Shown: positions 8,266 to 17,469 of the stretch, piece by piece
Position numbering within the stretch: position 1 is the stretch's first letter
Layout: every line of letters starts with the position of its first letter
Source: Mollicutes bacterium
GTDB lineage: Bacteria; Bacillota_I; Bacilli_A; Izemoplasmatales; Izemoplasmataceae
Reading direction: 5' to 3'
DNA length: 64,000 nucleotides
Assembly (NCBI GenBank): GCA_003558105.1
Contig: PWMS01000034.1
Span: 1 to 64,000 of the forward strand
The notes under the pieces: generated by a model
What the model was told of the DNA's origin: nothing
Databases searched by the model: none
The model's input: the letters and a program-made list of their open reading frames with translations, nothing else
Translations under genes and position numbers: made by a program

Positions 8266-9177
8266 TTATTTCAACTCCTTAAGGGTTTCCTTTAATGAAT
8301 CCATATTGTTGATGTGCATCGTTTTTACTTCAGAAGATATCTTTTTAACAAATGTGGTCAAAGTTGGTTTTGGTCCAATTTCTACGAAGGTATCATACCC
8401 TTCATCTAGCATCGCCGTTAAAGCTTCATGAAATTGTACCGGGTGGGTAATGTGATTGGCCATTTGAAGTTGTATATTCTCGTTGGAATATTTTTTTCCG
8501 GTTGTATTTAAATATAAATCAGGGGTTGGCTTGTTAAGCTTGATTAAGTTTAAGTATGTTGTGAAGTTTTTTTTCGCATCTTCCATAAAAGGACTATGAA
8601 AAGCCCCAGAGGTGTTTAAGATTCTAAGGCGTTTAATGCCAAAATCAGGCCCTTTTTCTTGTGCGTTTTTAATGCCTTCTTTTGACCCTGAAATAACGCA
8701 TTGATTGTCGCTGTTGTGATTGGCCAAATAAACATCACTCAGCGCCTGTGTTAATTTTTTAACCGTCGCTTTATCGCTTTTAACCGCAGCCATTTGACCC
8801 TCTTGGCTTTGAGAAGCTTGGTCCATAAAAAAGGCACGGTGTTCCACACATTGTAACCCCGTATAAAAATCGAAAACACCACGATCATATAAGGCAGGGT
8901 ATTCTCCTAAAGAAAGCCCTAAACTACCAGATGAAATGATTCCTTTATCCTTCAAGTAATCGGTGATAGCAACTTGAAATGTGAATAGGGCGGTTTGTAC
9001 ATACCTTGTTGAATTTAGTTTGCTTTCATCAAAAAACATAATATCAAGCAAATCGTAATTGAGATATTGGTTGGCGGTATCAAACACATGTTTGATGCTG
9101 TCAATATTGTCGTATAAATCTTTCCCCATCCCTACTTGTTGTGAGCCTTGAGGTGTGTATAAAAAAGCTAACTTCAT
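8266..9177 (-). CDS. fabD: Malonyl-CoA:ACP transacylase (divergent)
   Basis: 303 residues. Transfers malonyl from CoA to ACP to supply extender units. The family's QGSQ motif is present near the N-terminus (YTPQGSQQVGMG), the nucleophile lies in GLSLGEYPAL and the catalytic His in SGAFHSPFM. The nucleophile motif is normally GHSLGE; here the His before the Ser is Leu, and the usual F-P-G-Q-G opening is Y-T-P-Q-G. The late VEIGPKPTLTTFVKKI end is intact. Assignment rests on these motifs and the position between fabH and fabG. Likely still active because the catalytic Ser-His pair is kept. Confidence 0.9.
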   Translation of the reverse strand: MKLAFLYTPQGSQQVGMGKDLYDNIDSIKHVFDTANQYLNYDLLDIMFFDESKLNSTRYVQTALFTFQVAITDYLKDKGIISSGSLGLSLGEYPALYDRGVFDFYTGLQCVEHRAFFMDQASQSQEGQMAAVKSDKATVKKLTQALSDVYLANHNSDNQCVISGSKEGIKNAQEKGPDFGIKRLRILNTSGAFHSPFMEDAKKNFTTYLNLIKLNKPTPDLYLNTTGKKYSNENIQLQMANHITHPVQFHEALTAMLDEGYDTFVEIGPKPTLTTFVKKISSEVKTMHINNMDSLKETLKELK

Positions 9178-9200
9178 GATTTAGTATCCTTTCAGTCGTC

Positions 9201-10169
9201 TTAATATTTAATAATGGCGCCGCCCCAAGTCAAGCCACCGCCAAAGGCGACGGTTCCAAAAACTTGGTTTCGTTTAAGTCGATTGGATTGCACCGCTTCA
9301 TCAATGGCAATGGGCACGCTAGCTGCGGAGGTGTTACCCGTTTTACCGATGTTCATAAACATTTTATCCATCGGAATTTTTAAACTTTTTGCGGCATATC
9401 GAATAATGCGTTCGTTGGCTTGATGTGCCACAATCAATTCAAGATCATCCAAAGCAATTTGACTGGTTTCACTCAATTTATTTAAAGTATAAGGCATAGC
9501 CCAAACAGCAAATTTAAAAACGTCGCTGCCCTGCATTTTAACAAAGGGGCGCGCTTGAGGTGGGGTTTCAAAGTTCTTTTTAAGAGGGTAGCTATCCATA
9601 TATAAAAGCAGTTCTTGATCGCCTTTGGAAAAAGTTTGAATAGCTTTTATGTGCTTTTCCTTACTCGGTCCAAGCACCATAGCCCCAGCCCCATCCGCAA
9701 ATAAAACACACGTATTGCGATCGGAGAAATCGGTGATTTTACTTAAAATATCGGCGCCAACAATTAAGATATGTCTATACGCTTCGCTTTGAATCATTTT
9801 ATCAGCAATATCCAGGGCGTATATAAATCCGCTACACGCGGCGTTAATATCAAAGGCTGGAATCATGCGCGCGCCCAATTTCCGTTGTAAAAGTTGTGCA
9901 ACGCCTGGTAACACATAATCCCCTGTGATGGTAGCGACGATAATTAAATCTAAATCTTCGGCACTTATATCCGTAGATTCAAGCGCTTTTAATGCGGCTT
10001 GATACGCTAGATCCGAGGTATTCTCATCGATGGTCATGGGGCGGTTTTTGATACCGGTTCTTGAGGTAATCCAAGCATCGGATGTATCCACAATCTTTGC
10101 TAAATCCTGATTGGTAATGATATGGTTTGGCATATAAGAACCTGTGCCCAGTATTTTAGTATGTGTCAT
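9201..10169 (-). CDS. fabH: 3-oxoacyl-[ACP] synthase III
   Basis: 322 residues. Starts fatty-acid chains by condensing acyl-CoA with malonyl-ACP. The Cys-His-Asn triad is visible in NAACSGFIYAL, VAHQANERII and GKTGNTSAASVPIA. The N-terminal ILGTGSYMPNHIITNQDLAK and WITSRTGI are standard. The start overlaps the accA stop (ATGA). Confidence 0.97.
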   Translation of the reverse strand: MTHTKILGTGSYMPNHIITNQDLAKIVDTSDAWITSRTGIKNRPMTIDENTSDLAYQAALKALESTDISAEDLDLIIVATITGDYVLPGVAQLLQRKLGARMIPAFDINAACSGFIYALDIADKMIQSEAYRHILIVGADILSKITDFSDRNTCVLFADGAGAMVLGPSKEKHIKAIQTFSKGDQELLLYMDSYPLKKNFETPPQARPFVKMQGSDVFKFAVWAMPYTLNKLSETSQIALDDLELIVAHQANERIIRYAAKSLKIPMDKMFMNIGKTGNTSAASVPIAIDEAVQSNRLKRNQVFGTVAFGGGLTWGGAIIKY

Positions 10170-11122
10170 TTGACCACCTCTTGTAAATTTTCGTAATTAA
10201 AGCGTTGTAAAAAGCCCATTTTTCGGTATTTATTATACCGTTCGGTCGCGAGTTCAAAGCGACTCATATCATTGAGTTCACGCAAGGTATCACGAAGGGT
10301 TCGATAAATCGCTTCATACATCTTTATTGGTTCATGATGGGCACCACCGATAGGTTCTTGAATAATGCCATCGATAATCCCAAATTCTTTTAAATCATAA
10401 CTCGTTAATTTCATGACTTCACTGGCTTCTTGCGCTTTTTTCGCATCTTTCCACAAGATTGATGCATACCCCTCAGGCGAGAGGATTGAATAAATGCTAT
10501 TTTCCATCATAAAGACACGGTTGCCAACCCCAATAGCTAGGGCACCACCACTACCACCTTCGCCTAAGATAAAAGCAATCAAAGGTACTTTTAAATCGCT
10601 CATCTCATAAAGGTTATTTGCAATCGCCATCGCTTGACCTCTGGATTCTGCGCCAATTCCAGGAAAAGCGCCAGGCGTGTCGATAAAGGTTATAATAGGC
10701 CGGTTAAATTTTTCGGCTTGTTTCATAAGCCTAAGGGCTTTTCGGTAGCCTTCTGGATGTGGCATACCAAAATTATTCTTAATATTGTCTTCGGTATTTT
10801 TCCCTTTGCGTTGACCTATGATGGTCAGCGGTTGGTCCTCGAAAAGAGCCAAGCCACCAATAATCGCTTGATCATCTTCATAAAGGCGATCGCCAGAAAG
10901 TTCGATAAAGTCTTCAAATAGATAGTTGATAACGTCTTGTGTACCTGGTCTTTTAACGTGTCTAGCCAAAAGGACACGATCCCAAGATGTTAACTTCGAC
11001 ATCATATGTTGTTTGTAGGTTTTAATTTTATCAGAAATTTCTTGGATGGCGGTTTCATCATCCAAGCTTCGTAATTCTTCTTCAAGTTTTAACAATTTTT
11101 GTTCTTTTTGTAAGATATCCAT
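10166..11122 (-). CDS. accA: Acetyl-CoA carboxylase carboxyltransferase subunit alpha
   Basis: 318 residues. Partner of AccD in transferring carboxyl from biotin to acetyl-CoA. The crotonase-fold core reads FIDTPGAFPGIGAESRGQA and FILGEGGSGGALAIGVGNRV, followed by the SILSPEGYASILWKD region, all typical of AccA. The N-terminal coiled segment (residues 1-45) and the DRVLLARHVKRP motif are also standard. Five bases after accD; ATGA overlap with fabH. Confidence 0.97.
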   Translation of the reverse strand: MDILQKEQKLLKLEEELRSLDDETAIQEISDKIKTYKQHMMSKLTSWDRVLLARHVKRPGTQDVINYLFEDFIELSGDRLYEDDQAIIGGLALFEDQPLTIIGQRKGKNTEDNIKNNFGMPHPEGYRKALRLMKQAEKFNRPIITFIDTPGAFPGIGAESRGQAMAIANNLYEMSDLKVPLIAFILGEGGSGGALAIGVGNRVFMMENSIYSILSPEGYASILWKDAKKAQEASEVMKLTSYDLKEFGIIDGIIQEPIGGAHHEPIKMYEAIYRTLRDTLRELNDMSRFELATERYNKYRKMGFLQRFNYENLQEVVK

Positions 11123-11126
11123 ACCA

Positions 11127-12011
11127 TCATCCTCTTTGATGCATAACTAAAAGTTTGTGCAACGTCTCTCTCATATCTTTACGGTGCACCACTTTATCTA
11201 TCATGCCTTTTTCTAACAAAAATTCAGCTCTTTGAAAACCTTCGGGTAACGATTGTTTGATCGTTTGCTTGATGACTCTAGGGCCAGCAAATCCAATTAA
11301 TGCTTTTGGTTCGGCTAAAATAATATCACCTAAAGAAGCGAAAGAGGCGGTGACACCACCCGTGGTTGGATGGGTTAACACCGAGATAAATAGTAAGCCT
11401 TGATTATGTAACTTCTTAATCGCCCCGGCCGTTTTAGCCATCTGCATTAAGCTAAAAATTCCTTCTTGCATGCGCGCGCCACCACTAGCGATAAACATGA
11501 TTAAAGGTAGACGTTTAACCATAGCGTATTCGATACTCTTCGCAACTTTTTCACCGACGACACTCCCCATTGAGCCCATCATGAAATGTGAATCTAACAC
11601 CCCTAAGACAAGGGGATTGTTGTTGATTTGAGCATAGCCATAAATATAAGCATCATCTAGACTCGTTGCCTTTTTATATTCAGCAATCTTGTTTTCATAG
11701 TGATCGACAAAAAGCGGATTTAAGGTAATAAACCCAAGTCCTTTCTCGATAAAGGAATGGGGATCAACGGTTATACTGATGCGTTCAATCGCCCGCAGAC
11801 GAAAGTGATGATCACAAGCCGGACAAACATAATGATTTTTGACCATATCTTTAGAAATTAAGGCTTTGCCGCATTGATCACATTTCTCATAAAGACCTTC
11901 TGGAACCTCTTTGGCCTTACTTAAATCTAAAGGTTTCTTACGATAACCTTCAACCTTCGTTTTAAATCGCTTTTGTTTTTCAAATGCCGCTTGCAAGTGA
12001 TTACGTTTCAT
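11127..12011 (-). CDS. accD: Acetyl-CoA carboxylase carboxyltransferase subunit beta
   Basis: 294 residues. An N-terminal four-cysteine zinc ribbon (CDQCGKAL and CPACDHHF) precedes the carboxyltransferase domain with MGSMGSVVGEKV, FIASGGARMQEG and THPTTGGVTASFA. Forms the alpha2beta2 transferase with AccA. Its ATG overlaps the end of accC. The first 30 residues before the ribbon are basic and probably disordered. Confidence 0.97.
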   Translation of the reverse strand: MKRNHLQAAFEKQKRFKTKVEGYRKKPLDLSKAKEVPEGLYEKCDQCGKALISKDMVKNHYVCPACDHHFRLRAIERISITVDPHSFIEKGLGFITLNPLFVDHYENKIAEYKKATSLDDAYIYGYAQINNNPLVLGVLDSHFMMGSMGSVVGEKVAKSIEYAMVKRLPLIMFIASGGARMQEGIFSLMQMAKTAGAIKKLHNQGLLFISVLTHPTTGGVTASFASLGDIILAEPKALIGFAGPRVIKQTIKQSLPEGFQRAEFLLEKGMIDKVVHRKDMRETLHKLLVMHQRG

Positions 12012-13353
12012 AAGCCAACAACCGTTCTATATGTTTTTCAATGAAAGCAGTATCGATGCGATTATGCACAAAATCATTATTCATCAATATCATCATTAAA
12101 AAGTATTGATTGGTCGGTACCGGTTCAATAATCAATTCTTCTAACGCCGCACGAAGATTGCGAATCGCATCAAGACGGTCTTTGCCATGGGCAATTAATT
12201 TTCCAACCATCGCATCATAATATGGCGGGATTTCATAATCTGTATAAAGCATAGTATCCATGCGAATACCAAGCCCTTGGGGCATATGAAAGAATTTGAC
12301 GAGACCTGGAGATGGTCTGAAATCGTGTTTAGGGTCTTCCGCGTTGATGCGTACTTCAATCGCATGACCGTTGAATTGCACATCGTTTTGGGTTATCTTC
12401 AGTTTTTCACCAGAAGCTATGCGAATTTGTTCTTTGATGATATCAATCCCTGTGATCATTTCTGTCACTGGGTGCTCTACTTGAATACGTGTATTCATTT
12501 CAATGAAATAAAACTGATTATTCTTAACGATAAATTCGATGGTCCCAGCATTTTCATAACCAACGTGTTTAGCCGCTTTAAGCGCTGCGGCATACATCGC
12601 TTCTTTAACATCGCTTTTTAAAGACGATGGGGCTTCTTCGACAACTTTTTGATTGCGCCGTTGGATACTGCAATCTCTTTCACCTAGATGCAAGACGTTT
12701 TGGTATTTATCCGCCAATATTTGCACTTCGATATGCCGAGGTTGTTCGATGTATTTTTCTAGATAAACCCCATCATTACCAAACGCCGCTTTTGCTTCTT
12801 GTTTCGCGGCGTAAAAAGCATCTTCGAATTGTTGTAAGTTGCGTACCAAGCGCATGCCACGACCACCGCCACCAGCGCTCGCTTTGATTAAGACAGGAAA
12901 ACCAATATCTTGGGCAATCTTTTTGCCCATGCGTAAATCAATTTCTTTATTGCTGCCCGGTACCAAAGGTACCCCAGCATCTTTCATCAGTTTAATCGCT
13001 GTGGCTTTATCGCCCATTTGTTCGATCATCTTAGAACTCGGACCGATAAACTCAATATTCACTTCTTCACACAAATTAGCGAATTTTGCTTGTTCACTCA
13101 AAAAGCCAAAACCTGGATGAATAGCTTCGGCGCCTGTATGAATCGCTGCGGATATAATGTTTTCCATATTTAAATAAGAATCCTTGGCGTTGTGCGATCC
13201 GATACATACCGCTTCATCCGCCAAATGAACATGTAACGCTGTCTCATCTGCTTTTGAATAGACAGCAACGGTATCAATCCCGAGTTGTTTACAACTGCGG
13301 ATAATACGAACAGCAATTTCGCCCCTATTGGCAATCAGAATCTTTTGAAACAT
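12001..13353 (-). CDS. accC: Biotin carboxylase subunit of acetyl-CoA carboxylase
   Basis: 450 residues, the usual length. ATP-grasp enzyme that carboxylates the biotin on AccB. N-terminal FQKILIANRGEIAVRIIRSC, the glycine-rich KASAGGGGRGMR, ERDCSIQRRNQKVVEEAPS and FIEMNTRIQVEHPVTEMITG are all intact. The start overlaps the accB stop as TGATG, so expression is translationally coupled to the biotin carrier. Confidence 0.98.
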   Translation of the reverse strand: MFQKILIANRGEIAVRIIRSCKQLGIDTVAVYSKADETALHVHLADEAVCIGSHNAKDSYLNMENIISAAIHTGAEAIHPGFGFLSEQAKFANLCEEVNIEFIGPSSKMIEQMGDKATAIKLMKDAGVPLVPGSNKEIDLRMGKKIAQDIGFPVLIKASAGGGGRGMRLVRNLQQFEDAFYAAKQEAKAAFGNDGVYLEKYIEQPRHIEVQILADKYQNVLHLGERDCSIQRRNQKVVEEAPSSLKSDVKEAMYAAALKAAKHVGYENAGTIEFIVKNNQFYFIEMNTRIQVEHPVTEMITGIDIIKEQIRIASGEKLKITQNDVQFNGHAIEVRINAEDPKHDFRPSPGLVKFFHMPQGLGIRMDTMLYTDYEIPPYYDAMVGKLIAHGKDRLDAIRNLRAALEELIIEPVPTNQYFLMMILMNNDFVHNRIDTAFIEKHIERLLAYET

Positions 13354-13787
13354 CAGTCAATCTCCATGATGGTTTGGTCATACATGACCATATCGCCATT
13401 CTCAACGTGAATCTTTTTAATGGTACCATCTTTGGGGGCGGTAATCTCGTTCATGACTTTCATCGCTTCGATAATGCATAATGTATCGCCTTTTTTCACC
13501 GTTTGCCCAACATGCACGAAGGGCGGTTTATCCGGCGCTTTCGCCGCATAAAAAGTCCCGACCAAAGGGGCGTTTACTTGGGTATACGACGACACTTCTT
13601 CGGTCGCGGATTGTGATTTATCGGATTCGTTGACAACCACTTCTTTAACAACCTGTTCCCCTGAATAAGCGGTGGTAGGTTGTGCTTTTGTAAGTTCGAT
13701 TTTGACATCATCTCGTTCTAACTTCATACTAGATAGATTTGATGTTTGAAAGATTTTTATAATATTTTTTAACTCTCTGTTATTCAT
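13353..13787 (-). CDS. accB: Biotin carboxyl carrier protein of acetyl-CoA carboxylase
   Basis: 144 residues. The C-terminal biotinyl domain contains the lysine in IIEAMKVMNEI, preceded by APLVGTFYAAKAPDKPPFV and the thumb-like VGQTVKKGD. A polar linker (about residues 40-75) joins it to an N-terminal helix. Biotinylated by the ligase encoded upstream at 14.3-15.0 kb. The SD AGGAG sits directly against a perfect 10-bp palindrome at 13800-13820, a possible control element. Confidence 0.96.
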   Translation of the reverse strand: MNNRELKNIIKIFQTSNLSSMKLERDDVKIELTKAQPTTAYSGEQVVKEVVVNESDKSQSATEEVSSYTQVNAPLVGTFYAAKAPDKPPFVHVGQTVKKGDTLCIIEAMKVMNEITAPKDGTIKKIHVENGDMVMYDQTIMEID

Positions 13788-13799
13788 ATAACTACTCCT

Positions 13800-13820
13800 A
13801 TATTTTGAATTTCAAAATAT
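13800..13820. promoter_or_regulatory. Perfect palindrome with FabT-like core between acpP and accB
   Basis: ATATTTTGAA and TTCAAAATAT are exact reverse complements around one central base. The core TTTGAATTTCAAA fits the TTTGAnnnTCAAA form of FabT operators known from streptococci and enterococci. It directly precedes the accB SD, so it could also act as an RNA hairpin. The palindrome is seen; the regulator is inferred. Confidence 0.55.
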
Positions 13821-13840
13821 TAATAGGCCAAAAAAAAGGG

Positions 13841-14068
13841 TTATGATTGCGCCGCTTGGATAAATTCCATAACATCGCGAACCGTTTTAAGTCCATTAAC
13901 TTCATTGTCTGGCACAGAAATATCAAAGGTATCTTCAAGTGCCATGACAAGTTCAACAACATCCAAAGAATCCGCACCAAGATCATCTAAAATATGCGAA
14001 TCTAAAGTAATGTCGTTTTTATCAATATCCAATTCTTCTGCCATAAGCGTTTGTAATTGTTCAAACAT
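13841..14068 (-). CDS. acpP: Acyl carrier protein
   Basis: 75 residues, acidic. Carries growing acyl chains on a 4'-phosphopantetheine attached to Ser in DLGADSLDVVEL. The ATG at 14068 (MFEQLQTLMAEEL) follows AGGAGG by 6 nt; the track's start 28 codons upstream would run through the promoter region and does not match the family length. First gene of the FAS-II/ACC operon, 53 bp from accB, with a FabT-like palindrome on either side. Confidence 0.97.
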   Translation of the reverse strand: MFEQLQTLMAEELDIDKNDITLDSHILDDLGADSLDVVELVMALEDTFDISVPDNEVNGLKTVRDVMEFIQAAQS

Positions 14069-14102
14069 AAGTAGCCTCCTTTTATTAAACCTTGATAAGT
14101 GC

Positions 14103-14131
14103 ATTATAAAAGGAAGTACTTTGCTTGTCAA
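14103..14131 (-). promoter_or_regulatory. Promoter of the FAS-II/ACC operon
   Basis: Minus-strand TTGACA (14126-14131), 17 nt, TATAAT (14103-14108): a consensus sigma70-type promoter about 28 nt from the acpP SD. Confidence 0.9.
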
Positions 14132-14136
14132 TCTAT

Positions 14137-14149
14137 TTTGATATTCAAA
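14137..14149. promoter_or_regulatory. FabT-like operator upstream of the acpP promoter
   Basis: TTTGATATTCAAA is a palindrome with TTTGA/TCAAA arms lying 5 bp upstream of the -35. It shares the same TTTGAnnnTCAAA form as the element at 13800-13820. No fabT-like MarR gene is in the window. Confidence 0.55.
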
Positions 14150-14306
14150 CAAACTGCGTACGCTTACATGTTTTTATGTTCATATGTATGCTTATGAATA
14201 TGTTGATATTACCGCAAGTCGGTTTGGTTAAAGGATTATTTTTTTTCACGCTTCATAGCCTATTTTGTGCGCTCTATTATGTTTTTAAAATTCTCTTCAT
14301 ATAACA

Positions 14307-14344
14307 CATTATCATATAGTGTTTACACTAACTATACGATAATG
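14307..14344. repeat. AT-rich imperfect inverted repeat downstream of birA
   Basis: CATTATC at one end and GATAATG at the other, with TATAGTGT/ACACTA inner arms; one arm has a 4-base insertion. It starts 3 bp after the birA stop and has no T run, so it is at best a weak terminator or an mRNA 3'-end hairpin. The rest of the spacer to 14150 shows no gene or RNA I recognise. Confidence 0.5.
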
Positions 14345-14346
14345 GC

Positions 14347-15030
14347 TTATTTATAATTATTCCGTTTTTCATGCTTGAGGAACGCCAATTTTTGACAAGG
14401 TACCCAGCTACTTTTTGTTTTACAGTTTAAGTTCTCATCGATATCTTGTAGCGATTCTATACCTTTTTCACCTTCATAAACCTGCTGGGTTTTAAAAACA
14501 TTTTTTCTAAACCTGATAAACAGATCCTGTGAGGTCATATGATAATTCTTTTCAAATGTTCTTATTAATCGATTTGTAAAATCATCAATGTCAATGGATT
14601 GTTTAAGCTGTTTTTTCAGACTGGTTGCTTTGGTGGCTAAAGTTTCCTCATAACCATTGAGATTAACCCCAATGCCAAGCAAACAATAGGTATTTGGATG
14701 ATTTTTTTCTATCAAGATACCCGCGATTTTTTTATGTTTTATATAGATATCATTTGGAAGCTTAATCTCGCCGTTAAGCGCATATGTATCTAAAACATCG
14801 ATAACACTCAACGTGGCGATCATCAAAGCTTGGGGCATACTTAAAAATGACTTAATGACGAAGGTTCCTAGAAAGTTTTCTTTTTTAGCACTCAGCCAAT
14901 GGCGTGAAAAATGCCCACGGCCATGGGTCTGATAATCGGTTGTAATTAAGGTATTCTCAGCGATGGTATCCATAATTTCTTTGGCATAATCGTTGGTTGA
15001 GGTGATGGTTTGTAAATGGATTTTTTTCAT
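14347..15030 (-). CDS. birA: Biotin--[acetyl-CoA-carboxylase] ligase, no DNA-binding domain
   Basis: 227 residues. Activates biotin to biotinyl-AMP and transfers it to the AccB lysine. The ligase motifs GRGHFSRHW (family GRGRxxRxW) and KLPNDIYIKHKKIAGILIE are clear. The protein starts directly with the catalytic domain (TITSTNDYAKE), so it lacks the winged-helix domain of bifunctional BirA and cannot act as a biotin repressor. The last 50 residues are less conserved. SD AAGGTGG precedes the start. It sits just upstream of the acc genes it serves. Confidence 0.9.
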   Translation of the reverse strand: MKKIHLQTITSTNDYAKEIMDTIAENTLITTDYQTHGRGHFSRHWLSAKKENFLGTFVIKSFLSMPQALMIATLSVIDVLDTYALNGEIKLPNDIYIKHKKIAGILIEKNHPNTYCLLGIGVNLNGYEETLATKATSLKKQLKQSIDIDDFTNRLIRTFEKNYHMTSQDLFIRFRKNVFKTQQVYEGEKGIESLQDIDENLNCKTKSSWVPCQKLAFLKHEKRNNYK

Positions 15031-15094
15031 AGGTCCACCTTCTTAAAATATACTTTATTGTACCACGAGTTTATGTTTGGAGAAAACCATGGCT

Positions 15095-15121
15095 AAAAAA
15101 AACGCCCAATTTTGGACGTTT
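15095..15121 (-). terminator. Terminator of dps
   Basis: Minus-strand AACGTCCAA and TTGGGCGTT form a 9-bp stem (one G-U) followed by a T run, just after the dps stop. Confidence 0.88.
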
Positions 15122-15128
15122 TAATAGC

Positions 15129-15566
15129 TTATTTCATAGCTTGTGCCATGAACCAAATTTCTTTGTCGTAGGCTGCAATTTCATCTTCAAGCATACCCAC
15201 AGTAACAAAGTCTTCAGCTTCATCGGCGAGATGGCGAATTTCTGTGGCTAAAGCTTTGAGATTTTCGACTTCAGCTTTAAGAATTTCGAACACTTCAGGA
15301 ATTGTGTAGTTTTTGACGGTGATTTCTTTAACGTTAGTGACCTCAAGATATGATTTCATTGAAGCTAAGGGGAATTCACCAAGCATTTTAAGACGTTCAG
15401 CGACTTCATCATAGTTCTCAAATAACATATCATAAAGTTTTTCAACATAAACATGAACCGCTTCAAATCTTTCACCCACAACATTCCAGTGTAAATTGTG
15501 GAATTTTACATTTAATACCGCTAAATCTGCGACGTATTGATTCATTAATTTTTTTTGTTTATCCAT
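15129..15566 (-). CDS. dps: Dps-family ferritin-like DNA/iron-protection protein
   Basis: 145 residues, the length of Dps four-helix-bundle proteins. The inter-subunit ferroxidase residues are in HNLHWNVVGERF and ENYDEVAERLKMLGE. Such dodecamers oxidise Fe(II) with peroxide, store iron and protect DNA. The ATG at 15566 follows AGGAGG; the track's earlier start would include the SD region. A monocistronic unit with a promoter overlapped by an inverted repeat. Confidence 0.92.
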   Translation of the reverse strand: MDKQKKLMNQYVADLAVLNVKFHNLHWNVVGERFEAVHVYVEKLYDMLFENYDEVAERLKMLGEFPLASMKSYLEVTNVKEITVKNYTIPEVFEILKAEVENLKALATEIRHLADEAEDFVTVGMLEDEIAAYDKEIWFMAQAMK

Positions 15567-15597
15567 AAAATACCCTCCTAAATTTATTGACAACATC

Positions 15598-15629
15598 ATT
15601 ATATCATAGTTGTCTTAAAAGGCAACTAT
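15598..15629 (-). promoter_or_regulatory. dps promoter overlapped by an inverted repeat
   Basis: Minus-strand TTGCCT (15620-15625), 16 nt, TATAAT (15598-15603, preceded by TG). The spacer and -35 lie within the inverted repeat ATAGTTG...CAACTAT (15606-15629). That position suits a repressor operator; the arms do not match the PerR or Fur box that I know. Confidence 0.5.
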
Positions 15630-15649
15630 TATGCTTTATTAAGCCCTTT

Positions 15650-16042
15650 TTAACGATTGGAGGCTTGGGCTTCTTTAAGGTTTTTCTTGAGTTCTCTTTC
15701 TGCTTTTAAGAAATCTCTTGTTCGTTGTCTGTTTTCTTCTAGGCGCTCTTTACGAACGTCTTCTAAATGTTTCATAGCATTATCTTTATCCAACCCAACA
15801 TGTGCTTCTTGGGCTATAACGTTTATCACATTTTCACGGTGCTCTAAGGCCCCGTTAATAACCACGGTAAAAATGATTTCTTGATCTTTGACCAATTTAA
15901 TATAACCGACATCAATGGACGATATCAGTGGCGCATGGTTATCCAAAATGGCAAATTCTCCTAAAGACTTTGAACTGACAACGACATAATCGACGGTTTC
16001 GTTATACAGTTCCCCCTCAGGGTTGATCACAATGATTCTCAT
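15650..16042 (-). CDS. atpC: F-type ATP synthase subunit epsilon
   Basis: 130 residues. N-terminal beta-sandwich (NPEGELYNETVDYVVVSSKSLGEFAILDNHAPLISS) plus a C-terminal two-helix domain (residues about 88-130), the regulatory arm. Part of the central rotor stalk. Last gene of the atp operon; no clear terminator follows before the dps promoter. Confidence 0.96.
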   Translation of the reverse strand: MRIIVINPEGELYNETVDYVVVSSKSLGEFAILDNHAPLISSIDVGYIKLVKDQEIIFTVVINGALEHRENVINVIAQEAHVGLDKDNAMKHLEDVRKERLEENRQRTRDFLKAERELKKNLKEAQASNR

Positions 16043-16050
16043 CTAATCAC

Positions 16051-17469
<1,419 letters not shown>

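Noticed and set aside
14150-14306. Possible tRNA or sRNA in the acpP-birA gap
   Set aside because: No cloverleaf, no promoter-terminator pair; AT-rich sequence with short chance repeats.
14347-14500. Frameshift near the 3' end of birA because the C-terminus looks atypical
   Set aside because: The C-terminal domain of short biotin ligases is variable and no better alternative frame is evident.
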